Shown here piece by piece: positions 1-9,740 of a stretch of 20,688 nucleotides of DNA (position 1 is the stretch's first letter; each line of letters begins with the position of its first letter). The stretch is from Lobulomyces angularis (taxonomy: Eukaryota; Chytridiomycota; Chytridiomycetes; Lobulomycetales; Lobulomycetaceae), in NCBI GenBank assembly GCA_027604685.1, contig JADHYX010000389.1, forward strand, positions 1 through 20,688, written 5' to 3'. A program made the translations under genes and the position numbers. The notes beneath the pieces were generated by a model. It was given only the letters and a program-made list of their open reading frames with translations, had not been told where the DNA came from and did not search any database.

Positions 1-144
1 TTAATCTTCTTTTGATGCAACTTGACTTGTTAAAAAAACAAGGCAACTTGAGATAAAAAAAAAAAAAAATTAGCCAAATTGAACTAAAAAAAAAAAAAAA
101 AAAAAAAATTTTAATTTTAAGAAAAAATCAAAAAAAAACATAAT
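1..144. other. Upstream flank of the RRM gene
   Basis: This flank is AT-rich with two long A tracts (about 55-69 and 87-108) ahead of the ATG at 145. It probably holds the promoter and 5' UTR of the RRM gene, but no TATA-like element stands out. The first three bases read as a TAA stop on the minus strand, preceded by a short open stretch, so the window edge may cut the last codons of a minus-strand gene. That cannot be shown from so few bases. Confidence 0.4.
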
Positions 145-1197
145 ATGTCAAACTCAGGAAAAAGATGTTTTATTGGTAAGTATCTTAAGAAAAAGTTTAA
201 AGCTGGAAATAAGCGTTAAAATATTATGCTTTTTAATTTAATTTTTTTTTTTACTTTTAAATAAAAAAGGTGGACTTAGTTGGGACACTGATGATTCTGC
301 ATTAAGAGGTTTTTTTGAAAAATTTGGTGCCGTCGCTGATGCAAAGGTTATTGTCGATAGAGATTCAGGTTTGTTATTATTATTATTACTATTATTTTTT
401 TCGTGCTTTCTATTTTTTTTCCTTTTTTTTTTTTTTTGATTTTTTTTATTCTGATTTTAATTTTTTTTTTTTTTTTAAAAAAAGAAACTTTCTCAAAAAA
501 AAAAAATTACTCTTTTAACAAAAAAAATCTTATCACTACATTTGCGTGACTATTCCTCCCTTTCCCCCCTTAAACTAATGTTGACGATGTTAACTTATTT
601 TAAGTAGTTTTTTGTTGACGATGTTAACGTTTTTTATTACATCTTCCTTTTATATTACTTGCGTTTACGAATGTGATGCACTATTTCCTTGCTATTTTGT
701 TTTAAAAAAAAACCAATACTTCAAAATAAAAAGGTAGATCAAAAGGTTTTGGTTTTGTCACTTTTGAAACAACAGAGGAAGCAAATAGAGCCATTGATGA
801 AAAGGATTTAGAATTGGATGGAAGAAGCATTAATGTTCAAATGGCGCAAGAACGTAAAAACTGCATTAATATATATTTTAAAACTTTGCTGTAATTAGGG
901 TCTGCTAGAGAAGATCGCGGTGATAGATCCAGAGGTGGAAACAGATCAAGAGGCGGTGATTACTATCGTGGTAGTGATTCATACCGTGGTGACAGAAGGG
1001 ACGACAGGTATGGAAATTTGGTTTTGCAATTATTATTAACAGTTATTATTTATTTAGAAGAGATGACCGAAGAGAAAATAGAAGGGACGACAGAAGGGAA
1101 TCATCTCCTAGACGTGAAAGGTATTACTTTTATTACAAAAAAAAATTTAAATGAACTTTTTTTTTTTTATAGAAGTCCAAGACGTGAAAGAGATTAA
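145..1197 (+). CDS. RRM protein with Arg/Gly/Asp-rich tail (CIRBP/RBM3-like or plant GRP-like)
   Basis: The gene encodes a predicted single-stranded RNA-binding protein of 148 residues. Exons are 145-175, 270-368, 734-853, 899-1007, 1058-1120 and 1173-1197. All introns are GT-AG and the spliced frame is open. One RRM fills residues 7-82, with RNP2 CFIGGL at 8-13 and RNP1 KGFGFVTF at 47-54. The tail (84-148) has RGG-like pieces (SRGGN, SRGGD), repeated RRDDR blocks and two SPRRER units at the C-terminus, so it is part RGG and part SR-like. Such small one-RRM proteins usually act in pre-mRNA processing, mRNA stability or stress responses; the role here is inferred. The second intron (365 nt) is far longer than others in the window. 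Exon 5 is 63 nt with phase-2 introns on both sides, so skipping it would keep the frame. The family call is firm; the orthologue is not. Confidence 0.93.
374..394 (+). repeat. TTA microsatellite
   Basis: Five perfect TTA units run from 374 to 388, followed by CTA TTA. The repeat lies inside RRM intron 2 and so does not touch the protein. Confidence 0.9.
579..628 (+). repeat. Pair of 16-nt direct repeats in RRM intron 2
   Basis: The word TGTTGACGATGTTAAC occurs at 579-594 and again, identically, at 613-628, with an 18-nt spacer. Each copy ends in the palindrome GTTAAC. It is richer in G and C than its T-rich surroundings. Function is unknown; it may be a local duplication or a protein-binding element. 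Confidence 0.9.
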
Positions 1198-1528
1198 AAA
1201 ACATAATATAATATTGTATTCTTTTTAAAGTTTCTTTTTTTTTAAAATATAATTAATCTTTTGGCATTTGGTTTTTTATTTAGAACTCAGCAATTTTAAT
1301 AATTATTTTTGTTTATTCTTTTGTAGTTTCATTTTTTTTTCAAATTTTATTTTGATTTTTAAATTTAATTTTTTCAAAAAGTAAATGAATTATTATTAAA
1401 AAAAAAAAAAAATTTTATATCTTAAAAGTTAAAAATTTTTAAGCAAGGAAAAAAATAAAATTTTAAAAAAATTAATTGAAAATTAGAATAGAAAAAGCTT
1501 CTTCCTTTTTTTTTTTTTTTTAATTATT
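1198..1528. other. Intergenic region between RRM and COG8 genes
   Basis: These 331 bases are AT-rich with A15 at 1398-1412 and T16 at 1506-1521, the latter only seven bases before the COG8 ATG. The region must contain the RRM 3' UTR and the COG8 promoter. No gene, RNA or clear regulatory motif is visible. Confidence 0.5.
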
Positions 1529-2787
1529 ATGGAAGAACACGCTCTATTAATATCAATGTTGCTGGAGCAACAGAGTAGTTTAAAAGACCAAGTTAAAATT
1601 TTGTTAACTAAAGAGTTACTAGAAGAAAAAGAGCAATTATCATATTTAAATACAATAACGAATCTTAGCTCGTTGGACAGTTTAAAGCAGGAACCAACAT
1701 TACTCAAGGAAAAAACTGAGTTACAAATAAGTGATCAAACTACTTTAGCATACAACGAATATTCATCATTTTTGGCAGCAAATCGATGTGGAAATAATAT
1801 TAAGGAGGGATATAGTAGTCTAGATAAAAAGTTGCAAAATTTTTTACTGAGCTTACCAGAACTAGAAAAATCACTTTTAAAATTTAATCAAGATACTCAA
1901 CCAATACTGGAGGAAGGAAAAGATTGTAAGCTAATATTGAGTCAGTTACCGAAAATATTGGATTTGTTGGAAATCCCCACCTTAATTCATACATTTATCA
2001 AAAATGGCTACTACGAGGAAGCAATGGATTTAAAAGTACATGTAAATAGGTATTACTAAGATTATTATTATTTTTTTTTTTTTAATTATTATTTTTCACA
2101 CTTTTGATTTAAATAAAGTAAATATTCATAATCAATTTTTTTTTTTTTTTTTTTTTTTAAAAAAGATTACTTCAACGACATCCTGATATAGAATTGTTAA
2201 AAAAAGTAGCTGTTGAAGTGAAAGAAGCTTCAGCGATAATGTTGTCACAATTAACTGAATTATTATCGGGTGATGTAAAACTGCCACTTTGCATTCGAGT
2301 TATAGGTTACCTTAGAAGGATGGAAGCATTTCCTGAACCAGAAATAAGAATTGTTTTTCTTCAGCATCGAAATTACTTTTTACAAAATCTATTTCACCAA
2401 ATTACTTTAAACTTGAAAAAAAATATCGAACTGGAAGATAAAAATAAAAAAAATTTCTCAAAATCGGGTGAAAATTTACAAAAAGGAAACAACGTTTCAG
2501 AAAATCAAATCAAACCTAATATAAGTACAAACCCTCAACTAGAATTTTTAAGAAAATATATTGAAGCAAGTAGAGAGCATTTTTTTAATATTGTTACACA
2601 GTACAAGTCAATTTTTAGTGAAAACAATCAGTTATACTATAGTTCAAATAGCACTGAATGTTTTTTAGATGAAAAAAGTGTTTCTGTTTGTACCAATACT
2701 ATCTTATCAAGTTTTGTTAAATATAATCTAGATCAATTTATTAAAGTGTTGGATGTATGTTTTTTTTTTTTTTATGTCACCAAATAA
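1529..2787 (+). CDS. COG8: Conserved oligomeric Golgi complex subunit 8 (Dor1 family), C-terminally short
   Basis: COG8 belongs to lobe B of the COG tether, which captures retrograde vesicles at the Golgi. Exons are 1529-2049 and 2166-2787; the intron splits an Arg codon (AG|A). The protein has 380 residues. Family signatures are plain: LEIPTLIHTFIKNGYYEEAMDL near residues 150-170, then LPLCIRVIGYLRRMEAF, EIRIVFLQHRNYFLQN and IEASREHFFNIVTQYKSIF. A Lys/Asn-rich insert sits before the last block. Known COG8 proteins run to about 600 residues and continue with a conserved GADFR-containing block that is absent here. The frame instead ends after LDQFIKVLD with a few residues read through a T14 tract. 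A good donor (GTATGT) lies at 2755, but no coding exon fits before the ABC transporter gene ends 46 bp further on. So the gene is truly short, or the locus has a deletion or an assembly fault. Confidence 0.9.
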
Positions 2788-2833
2788 ATTCAAAAAAAAT
2801 GAAAATAAACAACGGTGGTAAAAATTTTTTTTT

Positions 2834-5630
2834 TTAAATTAATGTTCTTTTTGCATGCTTTAATTCTTTATCGTCATCATCATTTCCAACTAATGGAACA
2901 TTTAATTTTAATTCTCGGTTAATTTCATTCAATCTTTCTTTTAATTCAGCAACATCTGATAGGTGTCCTTCAATCTTTTTAATTTCTGTATCAACACTTT
3001 CTATCAATGTATTGCTGCTGGAAATACTTTCTAAAATCCAGTTTTTACCTTTTTCTCCTTCTCCAACTTTCAGTAATAAAGTATGGTATTTAAAAAGACT
3101 GGGTCTGTGAGAAATGGTGATAATTGTTATTCCTTCATCCTGTGCTGAACCATACCTTTTGCAAAAAAAAATAATAAATGAAATGTATTCTATGAGCACA
3201 ACTAACATTAACGCTTCTACATCAGGAGAAACGGCTGATGTCGCTTCATCCAAGACCACGTATCTTGGATGGTGGTAAAACAATCTGGCCATTTGAATCC
3301 TTTTTTTAATGTTTTAGAGATAGTTAACATTAAGAAAATTAGACCAAGTTGATGTTACCTTTGTTTTTCCCCACCACTAAAAACATCTTTCCAAACTTTA
3401 ACTGCATTCATACCGCCTTCTCTTTCAGGAATGTAATCCAAATAAACTGTTTTTAAAATACTAAAAAGCTCTTTATCAGTTCTACCAGACTTCTGAAAAT
3501 CTTCAAAATTGTGTGGGTAGATAATTTGATCCCGCAGCGTTCCTATTGAAAGATATGGCCGTTGAGGTATATACATTATTTCATTGATTCCAATAGAGGG
3601 CCTTTTCAAAACACCACGAAATACAGGCCACAGCCCTGATATTACTCGCAGAATAGAGGTCTAAAAATTTAAGATTTTTTTTTTGAAGAAGAGCTTTACC
3701 TTTCCTGATCCGTTAGGTCCTGTCACCTAGTGGTAAAGCGTAAAAAATAAAAAATAAAATTAAGTTTACAAACCATTATATGGTCCCCAGGGTTGATATC
3801 AACGTTTAAATCTTTTACAAGAACAGTATCTCCAGAAGGTGTAACAATAGGAATGTTTTTGAAATGTAACCCTAAAAAAAAAAAAAAAAAATGTTTTATT
3901 TTAAATGAAAAATCTTTTCTCATACCTTCATGGCCATATTCTGTAACTCCTTCAATTTTATTAATATCAAAGACCTCCTCGCCTTCGGGTTTCATACCAG
4001 AAGTCTGGACGAACTTCTGCTCATTAATATCCTCTAAAACTTGAATCATTGAATACACTCTAAAAGTGAACCCGGCTAGCTCTGATAATTCTTTATAGGA
4101 ATACATCAACCTACCCCCAGCATCGGCTAAACCAACCATCAGTCTCTTATTAGTAATAAAGCCTTGAGTGCGAGAACCTTGTTTTAAATCAAGTATATCA
4201 CTACCAGCGTTATTCTTATCTAAAATCTTTTCCCTCTCTATTTGAGCAGAACCCGCATATTCGGGGAAGAAAACTGGTATTGATGCCATTATCAATCCAA
4301 CAGCACTAAAATCAGCCAAAAAAAACTTGAAACTAAAGAAAAAAATGTAGATACCTCCAAGAATACTTAATTAGAAAGTCTTCAAACATGTTATAAGCAA
4401 TCCTGATTTTGTAGATATGATTGATATGTTTGATAAGTTGAGAGTACGTTCTATCTAGAATGGTTTTTTCCATTTCTGAACCGTTGTAAAAAGCAATTTC
4501 CTCAGCGTTTGTTATCAGACGAGAATGTGCGATTCTAAAATTACCCTAAATTTAGAAGTTATTTTTCAGTAAAATACAAAATTTAAAATTAATACTTCCA
4601 ATCTGGCCTCCTCTGCCGCCAATTTACCAAACGGAGGAGTTATAGCTTTCATAATAGTGGCAGTAACTATGTAACTAGCAAGAATTCCATACATTCCTCT
4701 GGATCCAATATTTCGAACTAGTTGATAATTAAAAATTACAATATCTAACACTGGTTTTCCAAGATTAGAGTAAAGAGACGCTAATGCATCACAAAATCTT
4801 TTAACATCAGTTGTTATAAGTTGATCAGCTGTATTTCCGAGTCTGGTATCAAGATTAATGGCCTTGAAATAATTGTTGTTTCCCATGTAAAGTTTGTGAA
4901 GGTGAGAGCTATTTGGAGAAGAAATTCTTAATTAATATGTAATTTACGGTGTAATACGTTAAACTTGTTCGTAATGAAATTGCTAATTTTGACTGGCAGT
5001 ATTTTATCATCGAATTAGTGTAAGTAGCTGGAACCGCAATAGCAAAAAACATTCCTAATGCTTTTATAAAACCTGAGCGGTTGGCAGCAACCTAAAAGAA
5101 GTCGTAATTTATATGATGCTATAACGAATTTTTACCAGTTCTTTAACAATCCGACCATCTATTCTAGCAACAACTAGCGACAAGTATGTACGTAGAACTA
5201 AAAAGCAGCTGTGCATCACAACCAAGAACACAATTTTTGACCGCACTGTTTTGTTAAAGTTAAAAAAAGAAAAAAAATGTATCCGTTATTAAAAAGTACA
5301 AATTAATTTCTGAAGAAAAATAAATCAGCTAAATCCGATTATTTAATACTACTTACGTTTGGGAATACAAATGTTTAAAATGAGTTTTAAATGTCTAAAA
5401 AATTCAGCATTGACTGCTACTCTTTTTGAATTTGGGTTAGAAATGTCTTTTCTGTTTTCAGTTTCACGGGTTAAATTGAAATTTTTGGTTTCCTTTTTGT
5501 TTAAGTACTTAAAAATTACAACTATGGAAGTCCCAAGCAAAAGTGCCTTGGGAACTAAAAGAACAAATATTTAATAAATTTTATATAATATATCATTGAA
5601 TAATTTTCAACCTATAGATCGATCAGACAT
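2834..5630 (-). CDS. Peroxisomal fatty-acyl-CoA ABC half-transporter (ABCD / PXA type)
   Basis: ABCD half-transporters dimerise in the peroxisomal membrane and import long-chain acyl-CoA for beta-oxidation. Twelve exons, in coding order, are 5630-5612, 5554-5357, 5245-5136, 5091-4958, 4908-4596, 4545-4355, 4305-3926, 3871-3774, 3726-3700, 3660-3359, 3299-3207 and 3155-2834. They give 728 residues, normal for the family. The N-terminus carries the ABCD-typical RVAVNAEFFRHLKLIL stretch, followed by six membrane segments and the EAA-like NAEEIAFYNG at 271-280. In the nucleotide-binding domain, Walker A GPNGSGKT is at 484-491, Q-loop Gln523, signature FSGGEKQR at 584-591, Walker B VVLDE with catalytic Glu609, and switch His638. 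All catalytic residues are present, so the protein should be active. Exon 1 (19 nt) and its GTTGAA donor are the least certain part. Whether it is PXA1-like or PXA2-like is not clear by eye. Confidence 0.95.
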
Positions 5631-5829
5631 TTGCAGCAAAAAATAGTTTATTTCTGTGGTATGTTAAAAAAATTTTGGTTGGATAATGACGTCAATAATT
5701 TTCAAAGAAAAATTCATTTTTTTTTTTTAAATAAGAAAAAGAAGAACAATTTTTTTGCATAAATTTCAAATAAAATTTGTATTTTAAATTATAAATTCTA
5801 AAGTAATTCTAAAAAATAAAGAAAGCTAT
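5631..5829. other. Short spacer between two minus-strand genes
   Basis: These 199 bases separate the ABCD start from the stop of the next gene on the same strand. They are AT-rich and must hold the 3' UTR of the upstream gene and the ABCD promoter. No motif is clear. Confidence 0.4.
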
Positions 5830-6233
5830 CTAGTTTCTTTGAAGAGCAATTGCACCGACAATTCCAGCGATTTCAGCGTCAGTTAGGCCTTGTGCAGTAC
5901 AGTCTTTTAAATAGAACACCTCTGGAGACTGTGGTGGACTTTGTTCTCTAACGTTGTAAACATAGGTAGGACTTTGTGGTGGTGATTGCTGGTGTTGGTA
6001 ATAAATTTGCTGCTGGTTTTGATAGTTTCCGTATTCAACGTAAGTTTGGTTGTGTCCACTGGAATTAGATGTGTTTACCATAATTTTTTGTCCTCCGTGA
6101 TGCTGTCCATTAATTGCAATCCTAGTCCCATTAGGGCCCATTTGGATGTTAACTGATTGATCTATATAGCAAAAAAAATTAAATTCTAGTAATGTTGAGA
6201 ACTGATACCTGGAAAATAATTTCTGTTGTTCAT
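5830..6233 (-). CDS. Small Gln/Pro/Ser/Tyr-rich protein, function unknown
   Basis: I do not recognise this protein. Two exons (6233-6209 and 6161-5830) joined over a 47-nt intron with donor GTATCA and acceptor TATAG give 118 residues; the intron splits an Asp codon. Residues 1-60 are rich in Asn, Gln, Gly and His. Two copies of QSPPQSP (67-73 and 82-88) are each followed by an aromatic patch (TYVYNV, EVFYL). The end (100-115) is a short hydrophobic, possibly helical, segment GLTDAEIAGIVGAIAL, too short and too mixed for a confident membrane span. There is no signal peptide. SP sites could be proline-directed phosphorylation sites. The composition and repeat suggest a disordered protein. It is probably real, since the intron is well formed and restores an ATG, but it has no visible homologue. 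Confidence 0.62.
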
Positions 6234-6797
6234 TATGTTAGTTTTTTAGTTTAATTAGAATTTTTTTTTTTTGAAGGTATTATTTATTAGAGTATATTTT
6301 TTTTGGAAGCTAAACAAAAAAATTAGTTGCTTTTTATATAAAAAATAACTTAGTTTAATAAAAATAGATTCTTTCAAAAATAGAATTTGCAATATAGTAA
6401 TTTGTAATCTTTTTCTAAATTCAAAAATTTACCATATAGAACTTCCAGAACATTCTTCATCGCCTCATAATATAAGTGTTTTGGTATCAGAGTTTATTTT
6501 CTTTGACAAAATTATTTATATAAAAAATTACCAATTTTTATCATTATACATCGTTTCATAATTACTTAAACGAAATTGGAGTGAACTACAGATATCCTTT
6601 AAATTTCTTTAATTAAAGAAAATAATATCTTATATAATTTTTAGTAACAACAGTGTCACGAAAATAATAATAAAAAAGTTCGCTTAATATTGCACCAAAT
6701 AGGTTGATGTTACTTCTCTTTATTTAAAAAAAAAAAAAAAATTCGGAATCGCTTTAAAACTTGAAAGTGGAAAATGAACTTGGATATTCATACAGTT
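6234..6797. other. Intergenic region upstream of the QSPPQSP gene
   Basis: These 564 bases lie between two minus-strand genes. They are AT-rich, with an A15-16 tract near 6726-6741 and an 18-bp perfect palindrome at 6604-6621. No open frame with coding character and no tRNA-like sequence was seen. The part next to 6233 should be the promoter of the small gene, and the part next to 6798 the 3' UTR of the TFIIIC gene. Confidence 0.45.
6604..6621. repeat. 18-bp perfect palindrome
   Basis: TTTCTTTAATTAAAGAAA reads the same on both strands. It lies 177 bp past the TFIIIC stop codon. It could be a dimer-binding site or chance in AT-rich DNA. Confidence 0.8.
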
Positions 6798-8738
6798 TCA
6801 TTCATCTAAATCAAAATAATCAAATTCATCTTCACTGTCATCAGACATATTGTCTCCTAATAACAAAAATCCATAAAAACGAATTTACCATTTTTAGCTC
6901 ACCGTAACCAGAAGCATGGTGCAAATTCTTCATTAATTCATCCACTTTAGAGTTAATTCTAGGATCAATTTCCATGTTTTTGAAATTAACAACTTTCGCT
7001 TTTTGGCTGATCATCAAAGTATCTCCAGCCTCTTGCTCTTGTGTGTCTCCTTGGTCATTTTCTCCTTCACTATTGCTTTCTACTACAGCTTCATCTTCGA
7101 CATCCTCATCTTCAAATTTAAAATCTTCACTCTCGTCTGATATACCGCCATTAATTATTTTTTTTGTTTTTCTGGATAAAAGCATTCTTAAATTATGGTA
7201 TTGACTTCGATCTATCCATCCTAGTTTATCCTGGCAACATTTTTTTTTTTAAAAAAAAGTACGTTATAGCTAATTATGCATTAATTTTCACACATCAAAG
7301 GATTTTGAAGCAAACTTTTTATATTCAATCAGTTTTTTTATATCGGAATCAGTGATATCTGCTATTTGGTAATGGCCTCCGAATTCTCTTTCGAAATGAA
7401 GCCCATCAAAAATGTGGGATCTAAAAACGGTTATAAAAAAATATTTATCCTTATTCACATACTGTGCGGAATATTTTTTCTTATCGGGTGCATAAAAGTC
7501 AGCAGTAGCCCTAGGCCCACCTCTAGTTTTGTGATGAACCTTTTTTTTAATTCTTACATCTAAAACTTGATAAGATATACTTGATTTCTCGACTCTTGGA
7601 TCGAAGCCATATTTAATCCAAGAATCTCTCCAAGGGCCAGTTGCTGCAAAATATGCTACATTGGGAAGAACTTTTTTGATTTCTCTACTGGATATGTTAT
7701 TTATGTTGTTGAATAGAGCCAAACTTGTCCAAATTGGCCTCAGTTCAAACTTTTGATATATCAAATCTTTTATTTCCAACACTTGCGGAGTTTGATTCAA
7801 CAAAAAGTTATCTGAAATTTTCTGCGAAGGTGCTTGCGGTACATCTTCACCACTTTTAAATTTGTGTGATATAATATTTTTAGTATTATGCCTTCTTTTG
7901 ACTAGTTTCACTTCAGGTTCCTACAAACAAAAACCAATTATAAAATGATATTGTTTATTCGTGAATACTTTATCGCCTTCTTTAACAATAACTTTCTTTA
8001 CAGCATCACTTTGGCGAAAACTAAGATATTAGATAATGTAAACAAATTATTATGTTTTATGGAAATACTTATAATATCCCGCCCAAGGTGCCCTGGAAAA
8101 GAGCGGAGGAGGTATAGTTTTCATATATCGTGTCTTTCCTTTATCTGATGTTAATTTGGCGTTTTCAATTTCTTCGACTATAAAATTATGTAAAACAGTT
8201 TAGATTGAATTTTTATTCATTACTATTCCATTCGTTTAAAGATTTAGCTAATTTTACCATTGAATCTGCTTGGTTAGGTATAAACTGATAATCGGCTATG
8301 TCTAAAAAAGTTAAGTCGAATATCAGTAAAGGGTTTTACGTCTAAATCTTGCAGTCTTAGTTGCGACACCAACAACTTCATGCTTAGTTGAACTTATATT
8401 TCCGGTCAATTTATTTCTTCTTGTTACGGTTTTTAAAACTAAATTCGTGGTGGTGACGACTTCACCAACTACTGGATGAGAAAATATATCATTTTTTCTA
8501 AACTTAAGATTAATATGTGGAAGCTCTTCCTTTAAAAAGCCCTTTAATAAGTAAAAGTTAAACTTTAAAAAAAATACAGTAACGGAACCTTTTGTATTTC
8601 TCCAATTCCTCCTAAAGTCTGAAGAACATTATCAATATTATTTACGTATCCAGGGTATTCAACAACAAAAAATTCCATTTGGGGCAGTCTGGTGATTGAG
8701 TTTTGATCTGCATCACTTTGTTCTGCACTGTTTTTCAT
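6798..8738 (-). CDS. RNA polymerase III transcription factor TFIIIC subunit tau95 (GTF3C5 / Sfc1 / Tfc1)
   Basis: This TFIIIC subunit binds the A-box of tRNA genes together with its partner and starts Pol III complex assembly. Eight exons in coding order are 8738-8589, 8541-8340, 8301-8224, 8177-8069, 8020-7969, 7920-7294, 7230-6903 and 6856-6798, giving 534 residues, typical of the family. Visible family blocks are FFVVEYPGYVNNIDNVLQTLGG (about 24-44), LKFRKNDIFSHPV, the FRHIADYQFIP segment, IPPPLFSRAPWAGYY, RPIW at 258-261, VAYFAATGPWRDSW ending at 298, YQVLDVR at 314-320, and GHYQIADI near the end of exon 6. The C-terminus has two acidic stretches, the last being SDDSEDEFDYFDLDE, as in other tau95 proteins. 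An upstream in-frame ATG at 8774 would add twelve mostly Lys/Asn/Ile residues; 8738 is preferred. The first donor (GTTCCG) is weak but is the only one that keeps frame. Confidence 0.93.
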
Positions 8739-9005
8739 AATTAATTTTTTTTTGATAAAATTTTTTTTTTTCAATGATTAGTACTTGGGTATTATCTTTT
8801 TTTACATAAAATAAATAGTAATTAAAAAATATAAAATATTCATTAATAAAAAAAAATGGAAATCAAAAAATCTAAATATATTATAATGGTAGTACTTCAT
8901 AAACTAATTCTAAATTTTTACTATAAATAAAAAGTAAAAACATTTTTTTTTTTTTATGTTTTAAAAAATGGAAAAGCATTCATGCAACAAAACAAATCTT
9001 AATAA
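8739..9005. other. Intergenic region upstream of the TFIIIC gene
   Basis: AT-rich spacer with runs of A and T. It should contain the TFIIIC promoter. Short ATG-led frames occur (for example at 8857) but are only about 25 codons and show no coding character. Confidence 0.4.
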
Positions 9006-9740
9006 AGTTTTTATTTGAATACCCGAACAATATCAAAACTCCAATCAATTATTAATCCAGCAAATCGATTAACTATTCATAGTACTCATTTTTTTAGGCA
9101 TTTTGTGTTGATTTACCCTAACAACAAAAAATGGAGTTTGATTAATTCCGATTTTTTTGTTAGAATATAAAAGTTTCTTAATCGTTCAATTAAAACTATA
9201 ATACTTACTTCTCAAACAACTGCTATTATTAATGAGATACCTAAAGACTATAGTGAAAAATATAAAACTGAATTCGGTTACATACAAGAAGATATCAAGT
9301 ATATGATCAAATTGCTTTTTATCTAGCACTAAAATATTTACAAATTACACTGTTAGTATTCAAAGCTTCTTATTCCAAAATTAGAAACATTTATTTCAAG
9401 AAAGATTATTAAAAAACAGTTAAAGTTCAAGCCTGAAAGTATGTTCGAAAAAAGAATGGATAAAACATCATCAAGTTGGAAATCGATTAGTGCAGAAACT
9501 TATACTAGAAAATAATAGAGATCTTCAGAATATCTGAAAATGAATTCAATTCCTTGACTATTGGAGATATATTACCAAACACAATTGAAAAAGATTCAAT
9601 TCCTTTTCATATTTGTATAACAACTAGCAAAAGCAACCTTTAAAAAAGTTAAAAATAAAAATCATTCTTCAGAGTATTTTCAAAACAATACTTTAAAAGA
9701 AATTCATGTTTATATTGATCCAAATAAGGATTATGTTTAA
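9006..9740 (+). pseudogene. Decayed coding region of unrecognised family
   Basis: One forward frame (codons starting at coordinates divisible by three) reads as protein-like sequence from 9006 to about 9512, broken by stops at 9168, 9324, 9330, 9351 and 9513. Blocks include YPNNKKWSLINSDFF, TTAIINEIPKDYSEKYKTEF and KPESMFEKRMDKTSSSW. Coding character then moves to another frame (about 9512-9617, with IEIFRISENEFNSLTIGDIL) and returns to the first frame at 9621 (QLAKATFKKVKNKN) until a TAA at 9738. Random DNA this AT-rich should meet stops much more often. Splicing does not rescue the frame: the best donor (GTATAT at 9299) has the wrong phase for the next acceptor. I do not recognise the family. 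It may be a relic of a lineage-specific multigene family. Confidence 0.5.

Larger units (their letters stand above)
369..733 (+). other. Unusually long intron 2 of the RRM gene
   Basis: This GT-AG intron is 365 nt while most introns here are 35-60 nt. It holds a TTA microsatellite, long T and A tracts, a short C/T-rich stretch near 551-571, and two exact copies of a 16-nt word (579-594 and 613-628). No conserved snoRNA boxes or tRNA-like fold could be recognised by eye. It may carry a regulatory element or simply be a repeat-expanded intron. Confidence 0.85.

Noticed and set aside
1..60. Possible C-terminal end of a minus-strand gene with its TAA stop at 1-3
   Set aside because: Only about 15 codons could be read before A/T tracts. 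There is no recognisable motif and no way to see the rest of the gene.
315..518. Open frame of 67 codons on the plus strand
   Set aside because: It runs from RRM exon 2 in the wrong frame into the T-rich intron and consists mainly of Phe and Tyr from homopolymers.
369..733. snoRNA hosted in the long RRM intron
   Set aside because: A GTGATG word near 672 recalls a C box, but no matching D box or terminal stem could be paired with it.
9299..9356. Intron that might remove three stops from the decayed gene
   Set aside because: Donor GTATAT and the TTAG acceptor at 9355-9356 look acceptable, but joining them shifts the frame into an immediate stop. The other stops also remain.
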